This document shows positions 1 to 5,208 of a stretch of 5,208 nucleotides of DNA, one piece after another; positions within the stretch are counted from its first letter, which is position 1, and every line of letters begins with the position of its first letter. The translations under genes and the position numbers were made by a program. The stretch comes from Synergistaceae bacterium (GTDB lineage Bacteria > Synergistota > Synergistia > Synergistales > Aminobacteriaceae): positions 1 to 5,208 of the forward strand of contig JAFTBA010000194.1 in NCBI GenBank assembly GCA_017458545.1. Direction: 5' to 3'. The notes under the pieces were generated by a model. That model searched no databases and had not been told where the DNA came from. It saw only the letters and a list, made by a program, of their open reading frames with translations.

Positions 1-6
1 TAGGTC

Positions 7-456
7 ATGCAGCAGAGAATCGCAAAGTTCAACCGTATCCTGAAGATTCGAGAGGACAGCCGCCGAAATGAGCAGGCCGTCCTAGCCTCTGAACGCAGTG
101 AGGAGCGTGCAGTAATGGAACATCTGACTCAGTTAGAGGGCGAAAAGGCTCAGGCAATCCGCGACTTTGGCAGCGCAGGTACTCAGACAGTTTCAGCAAC
201 GGATTTGTGGTTTCAGCGTCAGTTTATAGACGCAATCAACAACGATATTTCACGCGGCCAAAACTCACTTGCTGAAGTCAGGGGCAGAATAGTTGAAACT
301 GAAGCAAGACTCGTTGAGAAGCACAGGGACGTTAAAATTATGGAGACTTACATAGGACACTTAAAGGAAGCGGATTTTCAGGAACAATTAGGAATAGAAC
401 AAAATGAATTGGATGATGTAGCGACAATGCAGTTTTCACGGAAAGGAGATAATTAA
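7..456 (+). CDS. fliJ: Flagellar export protein FliJ
   Basis: The 149-residue product is almost entirely charged, heptad-like helix (about residues 1-55 and 65-125) with no membrane segment or signal peptide, as expected for FliJ. FliJ is the short coiled-coil protein (usually about 140-150 residues) that sits in the FliI ATPase ring and links it to the FlhA gate of the flagellar type III export apparatus. The N-terminal Arg/Lys pattern followed by a Glu-rich helix, and the late stretch with RDVKIMETYIGHLKE, fit the family. Sequence conservation in FliJ is weak, so the call rests largely on length, helical character and its place just before motE, fliK, flgD and flgE. The start is the first ATG after an in-frame TAG at 1-3; its ribosome binding site lies outside the window. 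The last codons carry the ribosome binding site of the next gene. An alternative would be another coiled-coil flagellar protein, but the context favours FliJ. Confidence 0.87.
   Translation: MQQRIAKFNRILKIREDSRRNEQAVLASERSEERAVMEHLTQLEGEKAQAIRDFGSAGTQTVSATDLWFQRQFIDAINNDISRGQNSLAEVRGRIVETEARLVEKHRDVKIMETYIGHLKEADFQEQLGIEQNELDDVATMQFSRKGDN
442..450 (+). promoter_or_regulatory. Ribosome binding site of the transglycosylase gene, inside the end of fliJ
   Basis: AAAGGAGAT lies within the final codons of fliJ and is the only good Shine-Dalgarno match upstream of the ATG at 463. The gap to the start is about 12 bases, longer than the usual 5-9, but no closer start codon exists in that frame after the fliJ stop at 454-456. 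The overlap suggests translational coupling to fliJ. Confidence 0.65.
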
Positions 457-462
457 TTCATC

Positions 463-1029
463 ATGGGACCTAATTTCTCAAGCATTTCAAGAGTTTTAAC
501 ACGTATAGACGAAATTAACAGCAGACTTTACCCTGATTTTCAGCAGACACAGCCGCTCAAGAGCAAATTTGTTGATGTACTTAACGACGTTGAAAAAGCC
601 AAACGAACCTCACGCAGTAAAAGTAATATTTCGGGCAAAACAAATTATGACGAACTCAAAGACGTAATCAATGAGTGTGCCGAAAAATATAACATAGACC
701 AGGAATTAATACGGGCAATGATTCAGGTTGAATCGGGCTGGACGACCGATGCAGTTTCAAACAAAGGTGCTCAGGGTTTAATGCAGTTAATGCCCCGTAC
801 AGCAGCAATGCTAGGAGTTGAAGACCCTTTCGACCCTGTTCAGAATATTGAGGGGGGCGTAAGGTACATATCAGATCTCACCGATAAATACAGAGGAGAC
901 ATTGAGAAAGCTCTTGCGGCATACAACGCCGGTCCTGCAAGAGTTGATTCGGGTAATATTCCTGAAGTTTCAAAGCGTTACGTGAAAAATATAATGTCAA
1001 TTTACCGCAGATTAAGAGAGGTGGGCTAA
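463..1029 (+). CDS. SLT-type lytic transglycosylase of the flagellar operon
   Basis: The product has 188 residues. Residues about 62-185 form a goose-type/SLT catalytic domain (transglycosylase family 1) that cleaves the MurNAc-GlcNAc bond of peptidoglycan to give 1,6-anhydro-MurNAc ends. Visible motifs in order are the catalytic Glu90 in VESGW, GLMQLMP (105-111), the NIEGGVRY segment (128-135) and AYNAG (153-157). These are the hallmark SLT motifs, all present, so the enzyme is probably active. Residues 1-60 are a polar, partly helical leader with no hydrophobic signal peptide and no lipobox. For an enzyme that must reach the wall this is notable, and export by the flagellar type III apparatus is a reasonable inference. 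Its position between fliJ and motE suggests a role like the muramidase domain of FlgJ or like SltF, opening the wall for the rod. No standard symbol is assigned. The catalytic assignment is firm; the flagellar role rests on context. Confidence 0.92.
   Translation: MGPNFSSISRVLTRIDEINSRLYPDFQQTQPLKSKFVDVLNDVEKAKRTSRSKSNISGKTNYDELKDVINECAEKYNIDQELIRAMIQVESGWTTDAVSNKGAQGLMQLMPRTAAMLGVEDPFDPVQNIEGGVRYISDLTDKYRGDIEKALAAYNAGPARVDSGNIPEVSKRYVKNIMSIYRRLREVG
1018..1023 (+). promoter_or_regulatory. Ribosome binding site of the motE-like gene, inside the transglycosylase gene
   Basis: GAGGTG lies in the last codons of the transglycosylase gene, 7 bases before the ATG at 1031. The upstream stop (1027-1029) and the next start are separated by one base. 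This spacing fixes the start and points to tight translational coupling. Confidence 0.7.
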
Positions 1030-1030
1030 C

Positions 1031-1735
1031 ATGGCCGAAGAACGTACAGCAGCTAATAATACTCCTCAGGGAGATACACCGCCGGCCCCTTCACCCGTAA
1101 GGCGCAAGAAAAAAAAGAAAGGTATGGGGAAATTCACATTTTTTTTATGGATGCTTCTTTTAGGTTTGGGAACTGCTGTAGGAATGCACCTGAGCGGAAT
1201 TTGGGACGGCCGTCCGATTTTCTGGGAAACTATTCCGAAAATACCTTATTTCGGGCCTCAACTTGCTGAATTTTTCCAGGTCCCTGAATTTTACGCACTT
1301 ACCGCTGAGGAACGCAGAGCCGTTGAGCTTGAACAGTGGCAGAGAAGACTCGACGCTCTCGAACGTTCAATGGAGAGCCGTGATGTTGCAAGACTGGAAG
1401 TTTACGAACGCAGAGAACTTGCACTTGTTGAACTTTCGAGGGATTTGGCGCGCAAACAGAGAAGACTAAGGGCTATGGAAGAGACTCAGAACGCCGATGC
1501 TAACGCTAATGCTCCAACTGAGTCGGAACAGGAACTTATGAATCAGGTAGCCCGTACTTATCAGGACATGTCAGCACGTAATGCAGCAGCAGTTGTTGAA
1601 CAGTTGAGGGATGCTATGGCTGTTGAACTGCTGATGAGACTGCCTAATGACGCGAGAGCCTCAATTATGGGCAAAATAAAGCCGACAAAAGCAGCTAGGA
1701 TAACCGAGTTAATGGCTCATCCTCAGCAAAGATAA
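1031..1735 (+). CDS. MotE/YlxF-like membrane-anchored flagellar protein
   Basis: The 234-residue product has four visible parts. Residues 1-33 are a polar, Pro-rich and then strongly basic N-tail (RRKKKKK at 24-30). Residues about 35-55 form one hydrophobic membrane segment. Residues about 91-151 are an Arg/Glu-rich coiled coil. After an Asn/Ala linker, residues about 166-230 form a helical MgtE_N/MotE-like domain with the pattern AAAVVEQLRDAMAVELLMRL and then IMGKIKPTKAARI. The basic tail before the membrane segment predicts N-in topology, placing the coiled coil and the C-terminal domain outside the cytoplasm. This is the architecture of MotE/YlxF proteins found between fliJ and fliK in many flagellar operons. 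MotE of Sinorhizobium is a periplasmic chaperone for the stator-associated MotC, but the role of operon-encoded homologues elsewhere is not well defined, so stator or motor support is inference. The start follows a good ribosome binding site. Homopolymer runs of A8 and T8 occur near the 5' end. Confidence 0.82.
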   Translation: MAEERTAANNTPQGDTPPAPSPVRRKKKKKGMGKFTFFLWMLLLGLGTAVGMHLSGIWDGRPIFWETIPKIPYFGPQLAEFFQVPEFYALTAEERRAVELEQWQRRLDALERSMESRDVARLEVYERRELALVELSRDLARKQRRLRAMEETQNADANANAPTESEQELMNQVARTYQDMSARNAAAVVEQLRDAMAVELLMRLPNDARASIMGKIKPTKAARITELMAHPQQR

Positions 1736-1752
1736 TTTCAGGAGGATTTATT

Positions 1753-3996
1753 ATGAGAATGCCGTCAGAAATATTTTCATTTCTTCAGTCGCAGGTTAAT
1801 TTACAGGCAGCAGCCCATCAGCAGAATATTTCACAGGAGGAACTGAGCGGATATAAAAACGGAGTTTTTGACGCTCTGATGTCCGAGTACTCATTACAGA
1901 AAAATAATCAGAATGTTAATGTTAATCTTGATACCCTTAATCCCGAAAGCACACGGCAGCTTCTGACTTTCACAGGCGGCAGCGTAAAGTCAATTCCGTT
2001 AATGACGGTGAATTTTTCTGACGGTTCATCAGAGTCAGTGAATGAATCTGACAAACAGATTACAGAGGACGTTCAGCCCTCAAAGCAGTTAAGAGAGTCG
2101 GGCAAATGGACTGATATTTTTTCGGGTAATAAGAGGCTCAATAATGTTCCAGTTAAGAGGACTGAGAACGTTGTTATTCAGAATGATTTTGACGAGGGAG
2201 TTTATGCTGTTGCAGACCATGCAGGTGATTTTGTTGATACTGATGTTCCTGCCGAAAACGCAATGCCCCGTCCTGAAACAGAAAACTCCGTGAACGTTCA
2301 GCCTGAGACTCAAATTCAGCCTCAAAATGATAACCCTGATAACATAGTCATTGAGCATGAAACTGATACAGTACCCGAAAGCACTCTCAAGCCCTCAGAG
2401 CCTGCAGAACGTTCAGAGACAGAGTCGCCTGTTACCGATAAGGCCAAGCCCGAAGTGCCTGAGCCTGACCCCAAGCATGAGACTGTAACCCCTGAACGCA
2501 CCCCTGAACTTGAGACACGCGAACACGAATCGGCAATGGCAGCAACTCCCGAAAACGATAAAGCCGAACCTGACCCTGAACCCGAAGCCGTTAAGCCCGA
2601 AATTTCAGAAACTCATGAGCCTGTTGAGACCGACGGAAAACAGCTTAACCCCGAAACCTCGAAGACAGCAAAGACAGAATCAGACGGTTCAGATGAATCT
2701 CAGACGCTCAAACCGTCCGAACATGATTCGGCCAAGTCTGACAACGTTAAGCACGACACTCCTAAGACTGAAACGAAGACACGCATTAAGCCCGAACAGC
2801 CGAAAAATGCTTCTGTTACTGAGCGTTTCGACGTGAACAAACCTGAAACCAAACCTGAAACTGACCCCGAGCCTATAAACCTCGAACCTGAGCGCGATGA
2901 CATAAGCACTGAGATTAACATTAACGCTGAGACTCCTGACACCCCTGCCAGCCATGAACCTTCACGCAAAATTGAGTCCTCAAATTTTACCGTGAATGAT
3001 TCGCGCACTGAGACCGAACCGCGTGAAGATACTGCCGTTGAAATCCGCGAAGTTACCCCTGACAACATCATCGTCTCAGGACTCGCAGCCTCACAGGTAA
3101 ACCCTCAGCCCTCAACGGACGAAGCCCCGTTACACGATGAACCCGACTCCCCTTCCCCTAAAACTTCAGGGAACGTTCATGCGCGGTCAACGAGAAAATC
3201 TCAGGCCGTGAATCAGACTGCCATTGACGGAACGCAGGCAGATTCCCACGAAACTGCACGGACGACTCAGAACTCAGAGCCTGATACCGAAGCCATTAAC
3301 CGCGAAACAGACGCACCCGAAACACAGCACTCAGTTGTTCCCGAAAAGAACACCGCAGAATCTTCAGCGTCAGCACCGAAAAACAACGTCAGAGTTTCAG
3401 CGTCATCAGCCCGTAATGCAGGGACTCCCGAAAGGAGTTCAGGGACATTGCGGAGGACTGAAGCACATACTGATTTCAGGACATTTTTTGACGGGGTAAT
3501 TGGGAACAGACGCACAGCTTCACGGGTAAACGCTCAGCCTTTGAGTCTGAGAACTGACACTTACGATTCAACGGGCATTCAGTCTCAGGCACACACAATG
3601 CGTAACGGTATTGTGAACGTTGTGAGATTCATACGTGCTGACGGAGTGCATAAGGCTAATATTGTTATTGACCCTCCAGCACTGGGGAGAATCTCTGTTG
3701 AACTCTCATCCGGGACTGCAGGAGTTGAAGCGTCCGTTAAAGTAGCGAGCGAGCAAATCCGACAAATAGTGCAGAATCAGATAATTCAGCTCAGGGATAA
3801 TCTGCTGCAGCAGGGAGTACAGGTTTCGGAGTTTACGGTAGACGTTCAGCAGGATAATACGGGGCAGGGTAATAATCCCGGCGGACGTGAACAGAATCAG
3901 GGAGGAACTTACGGCTTTAGTGGTACTGACGCAGACGATGAGACCGAAGATTTCAGGATTGACCTTGAGGAAGGGCTGTTATACTGGGTAGCATAA
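1753..3996 (+). CDS. fliK: Flagellar hook-length control protein FliK
   Basis: FliK is exported during hook assembly, measures hook length and switches the export gate from rod/hook to filament substrates. The C-terminal switch domain (Flg_hook) is clear at about residues 616-700: it begins near MRNGIVNVVRF, contains the family signature DPPALGRISVEL (640-651) and continues through a helix with IRQIVQNQIIQLRDNLLQQG to VSEFTVDV. The extreme C-terminus, DLEEGLLYWVA, is distinct and looks conserved in type. Residues 1 to about 100 are a Gln/Asn-rich N-terminal export region. Residues about 165-572 are low complexity, rich in Pro, Glu, Thr, Ser and Asp and almost free of aromatic residues. No Cys is present. 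At 747 residues it is far longer than Salmonella FliK (405). AGGAGG at 1740-1745, 7 bases before the ATG, fixes the start; a second in-frame ATG at 1759 is less well spaced. Long antisense frames over the middle are composition shadows. Confidence 0.96.
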   Translation: MRMPSEIFSFLQSQVNLQAAAHQQNISQEELSGYKNGVFDALMSEYSLQKNNQNVNVNLDTLNPESTRQLLTFTGGSVKSIPLMTVNFSDGSSESVNESDKQITEDVQPSKQLRESGKWTDIFSGNKRLNNVPVKRTENVVIQNDFDEGVYAVADHAGDFVDTDVPAENAMPRPETENSVNVQPETQIQPQNDNPDNIVIEHETDTVPESTLKPSEPAERSETESPVTDKAKPEVPEPDPKHETVTPERTPELETREHESAMAATPENDKAEPDPEPEAVKPEISETHEPVETDGKQLNPETSKTAKTESDGSDESQTLKPSEHDSAKSDNVKHDTPKTETKTRIKPEQPKNASVTERFDVNKPETKPETDPEPINLEPERDDISTEININAETPDTPASHEPSRKIESSNFTVNDSRTETEPREDTAVEIREVTPDNIIVSGLAASQVNPQPSTDEAPLHDEPDSPSPKTSGNVHARSTRKSQAVNQTAIDGTQADSHETARTTQNSEPDTEAINRETDAPETQHSVVPEKNTAESSASAPKNNVRVSASSARNAGTPERSSGTLRRTEAHTDFRTFFDGVIGNRRTASRVNAQPLSLRTDTYDSTGIQSQAHTMRNGIVNVVRFIRADGVHKANIVIDPPALGRISVELSSGTAGVEASVKVASEQIRQIVQNQIIQLRDNLLQQGVQVSEFTVDVQQDNTGQGNNPGGREQNQGGTYGFSGTDADDETEDFRIDLEEGLLYWVA
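2245..3465 (+). repeat. Low-complexity P/E/T/S-rich ruler region of fliK
   Basis: This stretch of about 400 codons is dominated by Pro, Glu, Thr, Ser, Asp and Lys, with frequent short motifs such as KPE, EPE, PET and EPD. It encodes a predicted disordered, acidic linker between the N-terminal region and the switch domain of FliK. The boundaries are approximate. The repeats are degenerate rather than a strict tandem array, apart from the short duplication annotated separately. In the ruler model this segment would set hook length. Confidence 0.8.
2839..2862 (+). repeat. 12-bp direct tandem repeat in fliK (KPET-KPET)
   Basis: Two adjacent 12-base units, AAACCTGAAACC and AAACCTGAAACT, differ at one base and encode KPET twice (residues 363-370). 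The in-frame unit suggests that the low-complexity region grows or shrinks by slippage or duplication without breaking the frame. Confidence 0.75.
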
Positions 3997-4019
3997 GCAT
4001 AAATAAAGGAGGTAACATA

Positions 4020-4487
4020 ATGGCGGTAACAGATGTAAATTCATACACAAATCTTGCTAATATAACTACGACACCGACAACTAACACTAACAGTTCAAGC
4101 AGCACATCGGCCGTAACGAGTGCAACTAATGACACTCTCGGCAAGGACGCTTTTCTTAAACTGTTAATAGCCGAACTGTCTAATCAGGACCCTATGAATC
4201 CTATGGAGGACAGGGAATTTATCTCTCAGATGGCTACGTTCTCAAGCCTTGAGCAGATGCAGAACATGAACAGTACCTTAACGGGCATGGCCGAAGCCAA
4301 CAAGTTCAACGCCGTGCAGTATATCGGGAAGGCTATAGCATTTACAGCTGATGACGGTGAACAATCTGTGCAGAAAGTGGCGGTTGTGAATCATGTATGG
4401 TTTGACCCTAAAGAAGGTACGATACTTGATACGACAGAAGGCGAAGTGCCTCTCGAAAAAGTTGAAGGCGTTTCGGTAATAAGTTAG
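4020..4487 (+). CDS. flgD: Flagellar hook capping protein FlgD, short form
   Basis: FlgD forms the cap at the growing end of the hook and guides insertion of FlgE subunits. Residues about 39-84 carry the diagnostic FlgD N-terminal domain: LGKDAFLKLLIAEL, NQDPMNPMEDREFISQMA, then FSSLEQMQNMN. The first 38 residues are a Thr/Ser/Asn-rich flexible export leader. At 155 residues it is close to Bacillus FlgD/YlxG (about 140) and much shorter than enterobacterial FlgD (about 230). Residues about 97-155 form a small beta-rich tail (YIGKAIAFT through VEGVSVIS) rather than the full Ig-like plus tudor pair. The ribosome binding site AAAGGAGGT at 4005-4013, 6 bases before the ATG, is the strongest in the window and suggests high expression. 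The gene follows fliK after 23 bases. It looks intact, since the tail ends naturally and no frame-shifted continuation is seen downstream. Confidence 0.96.
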   Translation: MAVTDVNSYTNLANITTTPTTNTNSSSSTSAVTSATNDTLGKDAFLKLLIAELSNQDPMNPMEDREFISQMATFSSLEQMQNMNSTLTGMAEANKFNAVQYIGKAIAFTADDGEQSVQKVAVVNHVWFDPKEGTILDTTEGEVPLEKVEGVSVIS

Positions 4488-4608
4488 AATAAAAAAAAGA
4501 AAAAAATTGCTCTCATGGACGAGACTCGGCAGGAAGGATGCGCGCCCGGAGTAAAGCACTAAATTACAGACACACGTAAAATTTCACATCAGGAGGGAAA
4601 CACAGTAA
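4488..4608 (+). other. flgD-flgE intergenic region
   Basis: This 121-base gap is the only sizeable non-coding stretch in the window. It starts with a purine run (about 4488-4506, nearly all A) and then has a GC-richer patch around 4520-4552. That patch holds a weak, bulged stem (ACTCGG at 4524-4529 with CCGGAGT at 4546-4552) and a GG-N10-GC arrangement resembling a sigma-54 promoter. An A/T-rich leader with the flgE ribosome binding site follows. No convincing sigma-70 or sigma-28 promoter, terminator or known riboswitch pattern was recognised. Confidence 0.6.
4591..4596 (+). promoter_or_regulatory. Ribosome binding site of flgE
   Basis: A perfect AGGAGG lies 12 bases before the ATG at 4609. 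The spacing is longer than usual, but an in-frame TAA occupies 4606-4608 directly before that ATG, so the start cannot lie further upstream. The next in-frame ATG (4624) would be even further away and would remove conserved N-terminal residues. Confidence 0.75.
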
Positions 4609-5208
4609 ATGTTAAGATCATTAATGACAGCGGTAACAGGTGTTCGCGCTCACCAGACGATGCTCGACGTGACGGGTAACAACATATCCAACGCAAACAC
4701 GACAGGTTTCAAGAAAGATAACACGATATTTGCGGATTTAATGTATCAGGCAAGCAAGTACGCTGCGAGTGCTGACGGTTCACGCGGAGGAATTAACCCT
4801 GCGCAGGTAGGTTTGGGAGTGAGCGTTTCGGCAATCGAAACGGTACACACTCAGGGAGCAGCTTCGTATACCGGTAATGCGTCCGACATGATGATACAGG
4901 AAAAGGGATTTTTCGTATACACTGACGGTACTAATCAGCTCTTCAGCCGTTCAGGTGCTTGCACGCTCGATAATAACAGCGATTTGGTTCAGTCAGGTTC
5001 AGGCTACAAACTTCAGGGCTACAAGATGGAGGAAACACCTTTAGGGGGCTATGAGCAGTCGGCAGAACTCTCAACGGTAAATATTCCTTTGGGACAGAAG
5101 ATTGATGCTCATGCTACTACGAGAGTCGATTATCAGTGCAACCTTGACAGCAGGAGCAGCAATTTCCTGTCGTACGGGTTCGCTGATTTGCCGTTTAACG
5201 CCGTTGCA
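4609..5208 (+). CDS. flgE: Flagellar hook protein FlgE, N-terminal 200 residues (cut by window edge)
   Basis: FlgE polymerises into the hook, the universal joint between rod and filament. The N-terminal axial-protein domain is clear: MLRSLMTAVTGVRAHQ, then the rod/hook signature NNISNANTTGFK at residues 24-35, the GLGVSVSAIETVHTQGA stretch that leads into domain D1, and the DMMIQEKGFFVY signature at 93-104. The later LSTVNIPLGQKIDA and DYQCNLDS stretches fit the FlgE D1/D2 region and favour FlgE over FlgG or FlgF. The frame is open to the last base, so the C-terminal domains are outside the window. Two Cys (118 and 177) are present, which is unusual for a flagellar axial protein. Cys177-Asn178 together with Lys164 resembles the lysinoalanine cross-link site of spirochaete FlgE. 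The start is fixed by an adjacent upstream in-frame stop and an AGGAGG site. Confidence 0.95.
   Translation, partial: MLRSLMTAVTGVRAHQTMLDVTGNNISNANTTGFKKDNTIFADLMYQASKYAASADGSRGGINPAQVGLGVSVSAIETVHTQGAASYTGNASDMMIQEKGFFVYTDGTNQLFSRSGACTLDNNSDLVQSGSGYKLQGYKMEETPLGGYEQSAELSTVNIPLGQKIDAHATTRVDYQCNLDSRSSNFLSYGFADLPFNAVA

Noticed and set aside
1263..1469. 68-codon + strand frame inside the motE-like gene
   Set aside because: It is an out-of-frame overlap within a gene whose own frame encodes a clear membrane anchor, coiled coil and C-terminal domain.
2510..2836. 108-codon + strand frame inside fliK
   Set aside because: The product is an Asn/Arg/Pro/Leu/Thr-rich out-of-frame reading of the Pro/Glu repeats. 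FliK continues in its own frame through to a convincing C-terminal domain.
2689..3071. Two overlapping minus-strand open frames of 88 and 123 codons within fliK
   Set aside because: They lie antisense to the Pro/Glu/Thr/Ser-rich part of fliK, whose biased codons leave the opposite strand open. The products are Ser/Arg/Val/Gly-rich with no recognisable domain.
3267..3515. Minus-strand frame of 82 codons and the + strand 91-codon frame over the same part of fliK
   Set aside because: Both are shadows of the same low-complexity coding region, without a ribosome binding site or family resemblance.
4488..4525. Possible minus-strand Rho-independent terminator (short stem followed by a T-rich run on the minus strand)
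   Set aside because: The stem (TCTC with GAGA) has only about 4 pairs, is A/T-flanked, and there is no minus-strand gene for it to terminate.
4278..4559. 93-codon minus-strand frame spanning the end of flgD and the following gap
   Set aside because: The product is Phe/His/Tyr-rich, as expected from reading A-rich coding sequence in antisense, with no ribosome binding site or recognisable domain.
4515..4562. 15-codon ORF (MDETRQEGCAPGVKH) between flgD and flgE
   Set aside because: It is preceded only by an A-rich run with no Shine-Dalgarno match, is too short to judge, and resembles no known leader peptide.
4552..4582. Possible sigma-28 (TAAA-N15-GCCGATAA) or sigma-70 (TAAAAT at 4577-4582) promoter before flgE
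   Set aside because: The TAAA motifs have no GCCGATAA-like partner at the right distance, and the -10-like TAAAAT has no acceptable -35 at 16-18 bases.
4488..4608. Cyclic-di-GMP riboswitch in the flgE leader
   Set aside because: The conserved core bases and the paired helices of known c-di-GMP riboswitch classes were not found, and the region is too short and A-rich for them.

Overview
The window is a contiguous, single-strand stretch of a flagellar biosynthesis operon. All six real genes lie on the + strand, in the order fliJ – soluble lytic transglycosylase – motE/ylxF-like – fliK – flgD – flgE. The flgE reading frame is cut by the right edge. The left edge falls just upstream of fliJ; the in-frame TAG at 1-3 could be the end of a preceding gene (fliI would be expected), but the window does not show it.

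The order fliJ – motE-like – fliK – flgD – flgE is the conserved core of the fla/che-type operons of Bacillota and related lineages (fliJ-ylxF-fliK-ylxG-flgE in Bacillus). The inserted SLT-type transglycosylase gene, the very long P/E/T/S-rich FliK ending in a GLLYWVA tail, the short FlgD and the moderate base composition suggest, as inference only, a member of Synergistota or a clostridia-like anaerobe, perhaps gut-associated. There is no rRNA or other marker here to fix the taxonomy.

Region by region: 7-456 encodes FliJ, the coiled-coil component of the export ATPase complex. 463-1029 encodes a lytic transglycosylase with no Sec signal peptide, probably a peptidoglycan-opening enzyme for rod assembly. 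1031-1735 encodes a MotE-like protein with one membrane anchor, a coiled coil and an MgtE_N-like tail. 1753-3996 encodes the hook-length ruler and substrate-specificity switch FliK. 4020-4487 encodes the hook cap FlgD. 4488-4608 is the only appreciable intergenic gap. 4609 to the end encodes the first 200 residues of the hook protein FlgE. The first four genes are separated by 1 to 17 bases, with ribosome binding sites in or next to the preceding stop, so they are probably co-transcribed and partly translationally coupled.

Together these genes cover export energisation (FliJ), wall penetration (transglycosylase), a possible stator or rod-related accessory (MotE-like), hook polymerisation (FlgD, FlgE) and hook-length termination (FliK). 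No mobile element, CRISPR array, tRNA or rRNA was seen. The most notable observation is in FlgE: a Lys164/Cys177/Asn178 arrangement that matches, in spacing and local context, the lysinoalanine cross-link site known from spirochaete hooks.
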